A DNA stretch of 64,000 nucleotides from Ignavibacteriales bacterium (GTDB lineage: Bacteria; Bacteroidota; Ignavibacteria; UBA10030): positions 62,001-126,000 of the forward strand of contig JAPLFR010000016.1 of NCBI GenBank assembly GCA_026390575.1. Reading direction: 5' to 3'. The notes beneath the pieces are model-generated. The model saw nothing but the letters and a program-made list of their open reading frames with translations. It had not been told where the DNA came from and did not search any database. This document shows positions 38,601-47,263 of the stretch, one piece after another. Positions within the stretch are counted from its first letter, which is position 1; the number at the start of each line of letters is the position of its first letter. Both the position numbers and the translations under genes were made by a program.

Positions 38601-39485
38601 ATGAAGCGTCTCGGAATTTTTCTGATTATATCTCTATTCGCGTTTTCGTTTGTCCGGGCACAGATGCCCATAGAAGACGAACTGTACGCCTCCGTTCTTG
38701 GCATCGAAGGCAGAACACACATCGAACGCGGCGAGTTCATTAAGGCACAATTGCATAAGATGGGTGTTGGATATGTCTCGGCACCATTCCAAGATATTTC
38801 CCGCGTGAAGGGAGACACGGTGGTGATTGCAGGCGAGAATATTATTGTGCGCCTTGGGCAGGGAACCAAGCGTCTTGTTGTCGGCGCGCATTACGATGCG
38901 TTCACAGAATCACCCGGCGCGAACGATAATGGCAGCGGCGTTGCCGTCGTACTTGCTCTTATCCAGCACATGCAGAATATAGAATGGAATTACTCTGTTG
39001 ATTTTTGTTTCTTTGATCAGGAAGAAACGAATGTGACGGGATCACGGTATTACGTCAATCAGTTTATCATGCCCAAAAAACATCTTGCAATGATCAATCT
39101 GGACGTTGAAGGCACAGGCGAGGAAGTGTATGTGGGACCGGTTGGAAGCGGCAATCGATTTTTGATGCGGTACGTGCATGAAGCGGAGCAAAAGACTGGA
39201 TTTCCGCTGGTTGAGCATTCAGAATATCCCGGTTCAGATTATGAATCGTTCGCAAAATATAACCTTGAAAATATTTCCATTTCTATCGTGCCGAAAGGCG
39301 ACGGAGATCGATTGAGCAAGTTCGTGCACAACGGTTATAAAGTAGATTCTCTCGACGCGCCTAAAGTTCTTGGCGTTATGCACACAGGAGACGACCGATC
39401 GAATCTTGTTGCTCCAGCATCTTTAAAAATGTCATACGAATTCACGAGAACTCTGCTCATGCTGTTGAATGGATCACGGAAGTAG
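38601..39485 (+). CDS. Exported M28-family aminopeptidase-like protein
   Basis: 294 residues with a signal peptide (MKRLGIFLIISLFAFSFVRAQ). The di-zinc ligands are visible in order: His in GAHYDAF, Asp in GANDNGSG, Glu-Glu in DQEETNVTGS, Asp in NLDVEGTG and His in VMHTGDD. It is the short, single-domain form of M28, unlike the membrane form at 19315. It is the last gene of the purA / kinase / peptidase run. Confidence 0.9.
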   Translation: MKRLGIFLIISLFAFSFVRAQMPIEDELYASVLGIEGRTHIERGEFIKAQLHKMGVGYVSAPFQDISRVKGDTVVIAGENIIVRLGQGTKRLVVGAHYDAFTESPGANDNGSGVAVVLALIQHMQNIEWNYSVDFCFFDQEETNVTGSRYYVNQFIMPKKHLAMINLDVEGTGEEVYVGPVGSGNRFLMRYVHEAEQKTGFPLVEHSEYPGSDYESFAKYNLENISISIVPKGDGDRLSKFVHNGYKVDSLDAPKVLGVMHTGDDRSNLVAPASLKMSYEFTRTLLMLLNGSRK

Positions 39486-39544
39486 GTCTAATAATATTGA
39501 TAGCGGGACTTGTTGAGCGCTTGGTTAGGCGGCAATAATGATTT

Positions 39545-40150
39545 TTACTTTATTCGTATCCTCGTTCCGACAGAAAAACCATATTCAGGAATACCACTAG
39601 ATTCTCCATATCGGCCATTAAAAAAAAGAAATTGATTGTTCGTTATTGGAAAATCAAATTGTCCGGCGAAAGCACTTTTATTATAAGGAAACGTATTAAC
39701 TCCTAACCAGAGCCGAGTATACTCACTTGTATTCATACCGACTCCAATGCGGAAACATCCTTTACCTGAGAAAAAGGGAACTTGATCTAATACTGCTAGT
39801 TCGCCATAAGGACCGCCCTCCGCCCCAACTCGAATACCAGTTGTACCAAGTGAAAAATATTTGAAATCGAATGCAAGGTCTGGATAAGGGACAACGCCTG
39901 CCTTTCCGTTGATCGAAATAACTGAGGCACCGAGGCCAATTCTGAATGGTGTCTCAAATTTGTGTGTCACTTTTACTCCAGCATCAACAATGGAATTCGG
40001 ATGAGCATGACCTGAGCAGTCATAAGTGGCATATTGTCCGCCTCCGATGCCACAAGCGTATTCATCGAATGAACTGTCAGCAGGTGAAACTCCGACAACG
40101 TATGGTGCCAGAATCAGAAAAGATAACATCGTAAGATTTTTCGGTTCCAT
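39545..40150 (-). CDS. Hypothetical beta-barrel-like protein in an inverted-repeat-bounded unit
   Basis: 201 residues. I do not recognise the family. The N-terminus has a weak signal (LTMLSFLILAPYVVG) and the rest alternates short beta-strands with glycine turns (IGLGASVISINGKAG, LAFDFKYFSLGTTGIRVGAE, ending YGFSVGTRIRIK), which fits a small outer-membrane barrel. The gene is bounded by GTTAGGCGGCAATAATGA (39524-39541) and a 15/18 inverted partner (40166-40183). The AT-rich composition differs from the M28 gene beside it. Confidence 0.5.
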   Translation of the reverse strand: MEPKNLTMLSFLILAPYVVGVSPADSSFDEYACGIGGGQYATYDCSGHAHPNSIVDAGVKVTHKFETPFRIGLGASVISINGKAGVVPYPDLAFDFKYFSLGTTGIRVGAEGGPYGELAVLDQVPFFSGKGCFRIGVGMNTSEYTRLWLGVNTFPYNKSAFAGQFDFPITNNQFLFFNGRYGESSGIPEYGFSVGTRIRIK

Positions 40151-40165
40151 GATGCTTCTGATTTT

Positions 40166-40434
40166 TTATTATTGTCGCCTAATCATATAAACACTCGACA
40201 GCGTGTTACTACTCCAATAATCCTATGTATTATATTTTTGTGCTAGAGGCGCATGTGCTTCCGGTTCATAATCCTGTACTAAAACTCTGCGCGCCCTGCC
40301 TATGTGCCGTAGGCACTAAGGCAGGCATGAATTTTGTAGTGCGCTCCTTGATAAACATTGTATCGTGTTATGCACGATTCATTCCTCTGGACAGGCCAAG
40401 CTTTCGTTGTTGGTTAGCTGGCACAAATCTCCAA
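40166..40434. other. Spacer between two inverted-repeat-bounded genes
   Basis: About 250 bp with no gene. It holds an imperfect hairpin (CCTGCCTATGTGCC with GGCACTAAGGCAGG, 40295-40308 and 40312-40325, 12 of 14 paired, loop GTA) and ends with TTCGTTGTTGGTTAGCTGGC, which resembles the right half of an integron attC site. See findings. Confidence 0.5.
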
Positions 40435-40989
40435 TCAGTGAAAATATTGCACGATGATATGGTTGATAAGATTTCTTTTTGCTTTTAAAGAATGATTTGC
40501 CATTTCATAAACATCGTCTTGTGACTTCGCAATATCTATGAGAGTACCTATTAATCCGCCGATAATTCCTCCAATGGTGGCTGAAGCCATAACTGCGACG
40601 AGTCCAAAAATAAATTTCGTCCCACTGGTGTTATCCCGTTTTGCTTCATACGAATTTGAATCATCTTTATTATTCAGAAGGAATTCAAGTATCATCCCTA
40701 ATCCCATTATTCCTGCGCCAATTTCGGCTCCATGTAACATACGTTCATAAAGAAACGATTTACGATAAAATCGAATCGTAGAAATTGAGTTAATAGCAAA
40801 CGCTGATAGAGAATCATTCCGGTTCATCAGTAGTGAATCATCACGAAGACAAAAGCTGTTAAATCCCTCATACTTCAAACCATTTTCTAATTCAATTTGC
40901 CACGTATTATTTTGAGCATGGAGTGTCAATAAAGGTGTTGTGATAAATAGAAAACAAAGAGCAATTCTGTAATGATGAAATGTTTTCAT
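40435..40989 (-). CDS. Hypothetical exported protein with glycine-rich membrane helix
   Basis: 184 residues with a signal peptide (IALCFLFITTPLLTLHAQ). A middle part (FRKSFLYERMLHGAEIGAG, IMGLGMILEFLL) and a glycine-rich helix (IFGLVAVMASATIGGIIGGLIGTL, residues about 128-151) suggest membrane association. I do not recognise a family. The gene is bounded by GTTAGCTGGCACAAAT (40413-40428) and an inverted partner (41000-41016), as for the previous gene. Confidence 0.5.
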   Translation of the reverse strand: MKTFHHYRIALCFLFITTPLLTLHAQNNTWQIELENGLKYEGFNSFCLRDDSLLMNRNDSLSAFAINSISTIRFYRKSFLYERMLHGAEIGAGIMGLGMILEFLLNNKDDSNSYEAKRDNTSGTKFIFGLVAVMASATIGGIIGGLIGTLIDIAKSQDDVYEMANHSLKAKRNLINHIIVQYFH

Positions 40990-41108
40990 TGTTCATTCCA
41001 ATCTGTGCCACTTAACAGACAGGCTCCCGATAAATCGGGATGCGGCACTGCTTTCCGCGCTGTTTTTCAAGTGGGATTGCGGAGAGCGCATGGTTACGTG
41101 CAATTGCC

Positions 41109-43364
41109 TTACCGCAACACAACTAGTTTCTTCGTCTCTATAAAAGATCCCATTTGTATACAATAAAAGTAAATTCCGCTCGACATATTTGCCGCATTCC
41201 ATCGTCGTGTGTAGGTTCCTGCTGTTAACTTTTCGGAGACAATGGTTGACACTTCTCTTCCAATCAAATCAAATATTTTTAATGAAACAAACGAGTTAGA
41301 TGGAAGACTAAAAGAAATGCTTGTCGAAGGATTAAATGGGTTCGGATAATTTTGTTGAAGTGCAAATTGAGCCGGAGCCAATTTAGTATTATCAACGCCT
41401 TGAGTCGTGATCATCTCCGATAGTGATCGGCGCCATATGCCGTAGCCAGAAGTCCCAGCGATACCGCCCTGAGTTCCGACAAAAAGATCCGCGCCGCTAA
41501 CGATAAGAGCATAGACATCAGCGTTCGGCAAACCGGTATTGACCACTGGCCAACTTATGCCGTTGTTGGTGGAACGAAAGACACCGCCAGAAGTCCCAGC
41601 ATTATGGCCCTGAGTCCCGACAAAAAGATCCGCGCCGCTGACGATAAGAGCATAGACATCAGCGTTCGGCAAACCGGTATTGACCTCTGTCCAACTTATG
41701 CCTTTGTTGGTGGAAAGAAAGACGCCGCCAGAAGTCCCAGCAAAGATATTCGTACCAGAGACGGCAAGAGCACGGACATCTGTGTTCGTTAAGCCAGTAC
41801 TTGCGGGAGTCCAGTTGGTACCGTCGTTGGTAGAAAGAAAAATGCCGCCATTAGTTCCGGCAAAAAGATTTTTGTCGGAGACGGCAAGAGCACGGACATA
41901 AGTACCAGTCAAGCCGGTACTCGCTGCAGTCCAGCTTGTGCCGTTGTTGTTAGAAAGAAAGACGCCATCGCCATAAGTCCCGGCAAAGAGATTCGTATCG
42001 GAGACAGCAAGAGCATAGACATAGGGGTTCGTCACACCAGTACTCGCCTCAGTCCAGCTTGTACCATTGTCGGTAGAAAGAAAGACGCCGCCAGAAGTCC
42101 CGGCAAAGAGATTGGTGCCGGAGACAGCAAGAGACATGACATCAGTGTTCGTCAAGCCGGTACTCACCGCAGTCCAACTTGTGCCGTTGTTGGTAGAAAG
42201 AAAGATGCCGCTCCAAGTCCCGGCAAAGAGATTCGTACCGGAGATGGCAAAAGCGTTCACATTAGAATTCGCCAAACCGTTATTGACAGCAGACCAGTTT
42301 GTGCCGTTGTCGGTGGAAAGAAAGATGCCTTGCGCCCAAGTCCCCGCAAAGAGATTTGAGCCGGTGACGGTAAGAGCATAGATAGATGTGGCCGTCATGC
42401 CTGTATTGGCCTCTGTCCAACTTGCGCCGTTGTTGGTGGAAAGAAACACACCGCCCCAAGTCCCGGTAAAGAGATTCGTGCCAGAGACAGCAAGAGCGCG
42501 GACATCAGTGTTTGCTAAGCCGGTATTGACCTCTGTCCAGCTTGCGCCATTGTTGGTCGAAAGAAAAACGCCGCCCGTATAAGTCCCGGCAAAGAGATTC
42601 GTACCGGAGACGGCAAGACTAATGACACCATTGTTCGTCAAGCCGTCATTGACCGCAGTCCAGCTTGTGCCATTGTTGGTAGAAATAAAAACACCAGCGC
42701 CAGCAATTCCGACAAAGACATTCGTGCCTGAGACAGCAAGACTCATGGCTAAGGTGTTCGTTAAGCCGGTATTGACTTCTGTCCAGTTTGTGCCGTTGTT
42801 GGTAGAAAGAAAAACGCCGCCATTAGTTCCGGCAAAAAGATTTTTGTCGGAGACGGCAAGAGCATAGACATAAGTGTCCGGCAAACCGGTATTGACCTCT
42901 GTCCAGCTTGTGCCATTGTTGGTAGAAAGAAAGACACCATTGGCACCAAATGCATCGACAGCAGCGGCAAAAAGATTTGTGCCGGAGACGGTTAGAGCAC
43001 TGATTTGCATGCTCGACGAACTAATATTGACCGAAGTCCAGTTTGTACCATTGTTGGTTGAAAGAAAGACCCCGCAGTAACCACCAGCATTAGTGCCGAC
43101 AAAAATATTCGTGCCGGAGACGGTAAGAGCGCTGACATAAGAGGCCGTCAGGCCGGTATTGACCGCAGTCCAACTTGTGCCGTTGTTGGTAGAAAGAAAA
43201 AGTCCTCCGCCATTAGTTCCAGCAAAAAGATTCGAGCCTGAGAAGGCGAGGGCGGAAACGGAACCGCCGTAAGGTCCATTGGTTTGGTTCCATTGGGCAT
43301 GCAATGGATTTGTGCTGGTGAAAAGGCAAAACACCACAAAGAGAAATTGGAAAGTGTTATTCAT
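41109..43364 (-). CDS. T9SS-exported repeat protein (BNR/propeller type, 15 repeats)
   Basis: 751 residues from ATG 43364 (AAGGGG upstream; signal FQFLFVVFCLFTSTNPLHAQ). Fifteen tandem repeats of about 39-45 residues follow the pattern VSGTNLFAGTxGGVFLSTNN then GTSWTxVNTGL. This is the WD40/YVTN/BNR-like propeller repeat; 15 units could make two seven-bladed propellers plus one. A type IX sorting domain ends the protein (NYPNPFNPSTSISFSLPS, IFDLIGREVSTIV, MSSGIYFYCIQ, ETKKLVVLR). A secreted surface or adhesin role is likely but not shown. Confidence 0.85.
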   Translation of the reverse strand: MNNTFQFLFVVFCLFTSTNPLHAQWNQTNGPYGGSVSALAFSGSNLFAGTNGGGLFLSTNNGTSWTAVNTGLTASYVSALTVSGTNIFVGTNAGGYCGVFLSTNNGTNWTSVNISSSSMQISALTVSGTNLFAAAVDAFGANGVFLSTNNGTSWTEVNTGLPDTYVYALAVSDKNLFAGTNGGVFLSTNNGTNWTEVNTGLTNTLAMSLAVSGTNVFVGIAGAGVFISTNNGTSWTAVNDGLTNNGVISLAVSGTNLFAGTYTGGVFLSTNNGASWTEVNTGLANTDVRALAVSGTNLFTGTWGGVFLSTNNGASWTEANTGMTATSIYALTVTGSNLFAGTWAQGIFLSTDNGTNWSAVNNGLANSNVNAFAISGTNLFAGTWSGIFLSTNNGTSWTAVSTGLTNTDVMSLAVSGTNLFAGTSGGVFLSTDNGTSWTEASTGVTNPYVYALAVSDTNLFAGTYGDGVFLSNNNGTSWTAASTGLTGTYVRALAVSDKNLFAGTNGGIFLSTNDGTNWTPASTGLTNTDVRALAVSGTNIFAGTSGGVFLSTNKGISWTEVNTGLPNADVYALIVSGADLFVGTQGHNAGTSGGVFRSTNNGISWPVVNTGLPNADVYALIVSGADLFVGTQGGIAGTSGYGIWRRSLSEMITTQGVDNTKLAPAQFALQQNYPNPFNPSTSISFSLPSNSFVSLKIFDLIGREVSTIVSEKLTAGTYTRRWNAANMSSGIYFYCIQMGSFIETKKLVVLR
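41450..43270 (-). repeat. Tandem coding repeats of about 117-140 bp
   Basis: The repeat units in the gene above are very similar at the DNA level, for example two near-identical stretches at about 41470-41540 and 41590-41690. This makes repeat number prone to change by recombination or slippage. Confidence 0.8.
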
Positions 43365-43614
43365 CTGTTTCCCCTTTCGTGAAATATTGAAGGGCAATTG
43401 CAACATGTGATTAGACAGACTTAGTCTGTTTTTTGTGCGTAATAGCGAGAAGGGCCAATGGAGTTCATTTGCCCTCCACAATGTCTTTTCTCTTTAAGGT
43501 TTTTAGAATTGAAGCCTCTTATCGTATCACCAACAGCCCCACGAGTGAAACAATTGTAAACAAAGTACGTGAGAGATTAATCAAACGCAACTCTGTCGAA
43601 TCATCGGACACAAA

Positions 43615-43663
43615 AGATTCCCGAAGTTTTCCTATAGGTTCTCATGAGAAACTTCGGGAATCT
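43615..43663. repeat. REP-like palindrome overlapping the RAYT gene 3' end
   Basis: AGATTCCCGAAGTTT (43615-43629) pairs perfectly with AAACTTCGGGAATCT (43649-43663). The 19-base loop contains two more palindromes, CCTATAGG (43631-43638) and CTCATGAG (43641-43648), so the element could fold as a branched cruciform. The RAYT stop codon lies in the loop. Confidence 0.85.
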
Positions 43664-44109
43664 GTTTCGGATAGATATATTCGATAGCTTGAAAACTCCC
43701 ACTCTTCCGCCTTACAAACTAACTTCGCAAAGAAAGGATTCAAATGGATATAGCGAGAAAGATGAAGAAGATATTCGTCCGAATCAACATGCTTTATTTT
43801 GAATCTTCCCTCGAAAAGATGTCCCGTCCTTTCATATTGATTATTTATTGCCTTCGCATAAGAAATTCCAAAATATTTCATTCGAGTAGATATGTCAATT
43901 TCTTTGATGAATCGAACGAGAAAATGATAATGGTTCGGCATCAAACAGAAAGCATGTATTTCTGCAATAGCCAAAGGAAAAAATTTAAGGAATTGTCGCA
44001 GAAAGAAAAGATAGTTTTCACGTTCAAAGAAAATCTGCTCTTTGTTATTTCCACGATTGTAAATATGGTAGAATTCGTGTACGTCGGGACTTTCCTTTCT
44101 ATATGGCAT
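43642..44109 (-). CDS. REP-associated tyrosine transposase (RAYT, IS200/IS605-like Y1)
   Basis: 155 residues. The Y1 transposase blocks are present: FYHIYNRGNNKEQIF, the HUH-type pair in CLMPNHYHFLVRF, and the RAYT-like GHLFEGRFKIKHVDSDEYL then LSRYIHLNPFFAKLV. The catalytic Tyr is likely in DEYLLHLSRYIHLNP. RAYTs are single-copy domesticated relatives of IS200 transposases linked to REP palindromes. Here the last six residues (DSRSFS) are encoded by a palindrome arm. Length is near the short end of the family. Confidence 0.85.
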   Translation of the reverse strand: MPYRKESPDVHEFYHIYNRGNNKEQIFFERENYLFFLRQFLKFFPLAIAEIHAFCLMPNHYHFLVRFIKEIDISTRMKYFGISYAKAINNQYERTGHLFEGRFKIKHVDSDEYLLHLSRYIHLNPFFAKLVCKAEEWEFSSYRIYLSETDSRSFS

Positions 44110-44144
44110 GTTTTCCCCTCCCTATGAAGAGAAATTTTGGAAAA

Positions 44145-44693
44145 CTATTGCTGCATCGGCGGCTCTTGAGGAAGTGTTGGTTTCTTCTTCCCAAAAATTC
44201 CAAAGCCGATAAGTCCGCCAAGCATGGAAAAGATCGGATAGAGAATTAACGCGTAGACGAGAGAACGAAGGATTCCGCCGATGGTGCCTGCTTCTTTCAG
44301 CGACTGTTCAAATTGATCGCGCATATTGTCCAATGTGCCCTGCGGAACAGATCCGCGGTCTTCCAGCTTTTGTGTCAACTTCTCCATAAAGTTACGCATC
44401 ATTTCCGTTTCTACCGGCCCAAGAATCAGAGTAATCATCGCACTGAGGGTTGTCGTTATCAATGCACCGATAATACCGGCGATGATTCCCAAAATCAGCG
44501 CATCGGATGATTCCATCGGCGGCATTTCATTTGTGAATTCCCGCCTATACAGATACACCGACATCGCACCGCCCACGAGAATTCCGGCGCAACAGCAGCA
44601 ATTAAGCAGGTTGAGACCCGGAATGCCCGAGATCGCGCCGATGATAAGCCCGCCAAGAAGGGCTGAACGTAGTTTACTGGGTTTTTCGATCAT
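44145..44693 (-). CDS. Hypothetical four-helix membrane protein
   Basis: 182 residues with glycine-rich membrane helices at about residues 9-40 (including NCCCCAGILVGG), 64-90 and 143-165. A loop of about 40 polar residues separates the last two. Family not recognised with confidence; the four adjacent cysteines could bind a metal, which is speculation. The start overlaps the end of the DUF2085 gene by 20 bp, so the two are probably co-transcribed. Confidence 0.7.
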   Translation of the reverse strand: MIEKPSKLRSALLGGLIIGAISGIPGLNLLNCCCCAGILVGGAMSVYLYRREFTNEMPPMESSDALILGIIAGIIGALITTTLSAMITLILGPVETEMMRNFMEKLTQKLEDRGSVPQGTLDNMRDQFEQSLKEAGTIGGILRSLVYALILYPIFSMLGGLIGFGIFGKKKPTLPQEPPMQQ

Positions 44694-45207
44694 ACGTATA
44701 TACTCCGGAATCTAGTGAATGAATTTTCTTTTTATGCCTATTAATGAGCTGCGAATACGCCTCAATGAGAAGTGGAACAATACACCACGGCATCACGCCG
44801 CCAAATAATAAACCGGTTGCTACTCGCGTCATTGTTGTACTGGCATAAAGGCCGGTATCGTTCAGCACCACATCAAGAGCCATAGGAATCAAAACAGCAA
44901 TGATCATCATCGGTTTTGGCATTTGCATCCTCTTCAGCACACCTGACAATGGCATGAATAGCAATCCTGCAAGGAATCCAAAATAAATTGCACTGCATCG
45001 GATGCATACACCGAGCTTTTCTCCTTCAGCATGAAATGAACGCGCATCGCTCTGATGACAGACTCGTAAGAAGACGGAGTATGCAATGTCTGCACTGCCG
45101 TTCAAACCGGCATGCTTCAGCACGGGTGCGGCAAAAATTCCCGAACACCAAACCGCAACAAGGACAGTGAAGACGATGTAAATTCTGATTTTGATTGATG
45201 TATTCAT
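44674..45207 (-). CDS. DUF2085 membrane protein
   Basis: 177 residues. The DUF2085 signature is clear: VCHQSDARSFHAEGEKLGVC then IRCSAIYFGFLAG, with the conserved CHQ, RSFH and CxRC cysteines that look like a metal or redox site. About four membrane helices. The function is unknown. It lies upstream of the hypothetical membrane protein on the same strand and is divergent from speB. Confidence 0.85.
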   Translation of the reverse strand: MNTSIKIRIYIVFTVLVAVWCSGIFAAPVLKHAGLNGSADIAYSVFLRVCHQSDARSFHAEGEKLGVCIRCSAIYFGFLAGLLFMPLSGVLKRMQMPKPMMIIAVLIPMALDVVLNDTGLYASTTMTRVATGLLFGGVMPWCIVPLLIEAYSQLINRHKKKIHSLDSGVYTYDRKTQ

Positions 45208-45317
45208 AATGTTGTGGTGTTATTATCGGAACAAAAGTCCACTTTATCAAGCATCGGTCAAGCTTGCTTTTCCGTCTGGTTTGAGATATATTGAAGCACA
45301 ATTTTGGAGAAGGCACT

Positions 45318-46217
45318 ATGGTAAAGGCACTCGATCTCAAACGGAATTTTCTCGGTATTGAAAAACAATATTCTGCATTTGAAACCTCAAAAGTCGTCAT
45401 TTTACCGGCGCCGTATGAACACACCGTGAGCTACGGTACCGGAACGAAGAACGGGCCTGAAGCAATTCTGAAAGCATCACGGCAAGTTGAGTTTTTTGAT
45501 GAAGAGACAAAACGCGAAATCTACAAGGAACATGGTATTGCAACTCTCCCTCCTCTGGCCTTCGAAAAGAAGACAGATGAATCTGCTTTGCAGCTCATAT
45601 ACGACACCGTGTTTGAAATGGTCGAACGGCAAAAGTTTGTCGTGACATTTGGCGGTGAACATACAATTTCTTCTTCCACGATTGCCGCTCACGCGAAATT
45701 GTATCCCGATCTTTCTGTCCTTCAGTTCGATGCACACTCTGATCTCCGTGCCGAGTACTTAGGAAATAAGTACAGCCACGCATCAGTCATGGCGAGAGTG
45801 TGTGAATTTCTCGATCCACGCCGGCTGGTGCAGGTCGGCATTCGCGCGCAATGTAAAGAAGAAGCGGAATTTATACGCGATCATGGAATCCATACATTTT
45901 ATGCGCACGAGATTCGCCGCGGCCATTATACAAGAGTGCTGAAGTACTGGGATGATTTCGTTGTGGAAAAACTTTCTGAGAACGTTTATATCTCATTCGA
46001 TGTTGATGCATTCGATCCATCCATCATGCCGGCGACAGGAACACCGGAGCCCAACGGATTATTGTGGGATGAAGTGATGCGATGCCTGCGGAAGGTTGCA
46101 CGTAAAAAGCACATTGTCGGTTTTGACGTTGTTGAACTTGCGCCAATTAAGGGATTGCACTATGCCGATGTGACGGCGGCAAAATTAGTATCAAAGATGC
46201 TCAACTACGCGCTGTAA
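45318..46217 (+). CDS. speB: Agmatinase / ureohydrolase family
   Basis: 299 residues from ATG 45318 (GGAGAAGG upstream). The di-manganese ligands of the ureohydrolase fold are present: GGEHTIS, FDAHSDLR and SFDVDAFDPSIMPATGTPEP. The last block is typical of agmatinase, which turns agmatine into putrescine and urea. Other ureohydrolases (for example guanidinobutyrase) have the same motifs. It is the first gene of a run with thyX and folA on the same strand. Confidence 0.85.
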   Translation: MVKALDLKRNFLGIEKQYSAFETSKVVILPAPYEHTVSYGTGTKNGPEAILKASRQVEFFDEETKREIYKEHGIATLPPLAFEKKTDESALQLIYDTVFEMVERQKFVVTFGGEHTISSSTIAAHAKLYPDLSVLQFDAHSDLRAEYLGNKYSHASVMARVCEFLDPRRLVQVGIRAQCKEEAEFIRDHGIHTFYAHEIRRGHYTRVLKYWDDFVVEKLSENVYISFDVDAFDPSIMPATGTPEPNGLLWDEVMRCLRKVARKKHIVGFDVVELAPIKGLHYADVTAAKLVSKMLNYAL

Positions 46218-46261
46218 TATTGTGGTTTCACATATCTTCAACATTTCTTTCACAGGAAACG

Positions 46262-47191
46262 ATGGAACAGACTTTTGAAAAACTTGAACGCACAAGCGTC
46301 CCGGATTTAGATAACATCCTGGGAGTTCCCTTTAACGTGCTGGATGATGGGTTTGTACGCGTCATCGACTATATGGGATCTGATTATTCCATCGTTCAAG
46401 CCGCACGCGTCTCGTATGGAAAAGGAACAAAGAAGCTCCGGGAAGATGAAGGGCTCATCCGCTATTTGATACGCCATCATCACACATCACCGCTGGAAAT
46501 GTGCGAGATCAAACTGCACGTCCGCGTACCAATGGATTGCTGGCGGCAATGGATTCGGCACCGCACAGCAAGCGTTAACGAATACTCAACCCGTTACTCG
46601 CTCGCTATCGACGCAGCACAAAATACGACACCGGATGCATGGCGTCTGCAGGCAGCAAGTAACCGGCAAGGAAGCGAAGGATTTCTTGAGCTTGATAAAG
46701 GAAAAATATTTTCTGCACGTGAACATGAATTACACGAACTTGCCCGTGCAGTGTACAACGAACGCATCGAAGCCGGACTTGCTCGCGAGCAGGCACGCAA
46801 GGATTTACCGCTGAGCACATATACCGAAGCGTATTGGAAAACAAATCTGCACAACCTTCTCCATTTTCTTGCGCTTCGGATGGAAAAGCATGCACAATTA
46901 GAAATCCGCACGTATGCATCGACCATCGGCAGCGAAATTGTCAGCAGGTGGTGTCCGATGGTGTGGGAAGCATTCAAAGACTATCAATTCGGTGCAATGG
47001 AATTATCGAAACAAGAGATTGAAATTATTGCACGCTTGCAGGCCGGCGACCCGGATGGTGCATGGGCACTGGCAGAGAAATTTGGGTTCCTTCCACCGAA
47101 GGGAGAAAAAATTAAATTCAATCTTGAACGCAGCGAGATAGAACAAAAGCTCGCGCTGCTTGGCATTCACCCGCCCTGGCTGGAACCATAA
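46262..47191 (+). CDS. thyX: Flavin-dependent thymidylate synthase
   Basis: 309 residues from ATG 46262 (AGGAAAC upstream). The ThyX motif RHRxxSxNExSxR is present as RHRTASVNEYSTR, and EMCEIKLHVRVP and ARKDLPLSTYTEAYW are family blocks. It makes dTMP from dUMP using methylene-THF and reduced FAD. At 309 residues it is longer than the 220-250 of many ThyX proteins, with an extra C-terminal region. The next gene is folA, 72 bp downstream. Confidence 0.93.
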   Translation: MEQTFEKLERTSVPDLDNILGVPFNVLDDGFVRVIDYMGSDYSIVQAARVSYGKGTKKLREDEGLIRYLIRHHHTSPLEMCEIKLHVRVPMDCWRQWIRHRTASVNEYSTRYSLAIDAAQNTTPDAWRLQAASNRQGSEGFLELDKGKIFSAREHELHELARAVYNERIEAGLAREQARKDLPLSTYTEAYWKTNLHNLLHFLALRMEKHAQLEIRTYASTIGSEIVSRWCPMVWEAFKDYQFGAMELSKQEIEIIARLQAGDPDGAWALAEKFGFLPPKGEKIKFNLERSEIEQKLALLGIHPPWLEP

Positions 47192-47263
47192 ATATCGCGA
47201 AATATAACGCTCTTGCGTTCCGATTGGATTTATCAATCGGGAGAGAAATGACAGCCGAATTCC

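Noticed and set aside
42067-42867. Forward frames in the BNR repeat region
   Set aside because: Antisense shadows of the tandem repeats.
41450-43270. Regular repeats that could suggest a CRISPR array
   Set aside because: Units are longer than CRISPR repeats, have no spacers and keep one reading frame in a propeller protein.
43415-43434. Terminator-like hairpin ACAGAC TTA GTCTGT followed by T run on the plus strand
   Set aside because: No plus-strand gene ends here; it lies upstream of a minus-strand gene, so I do not call it a terminator.
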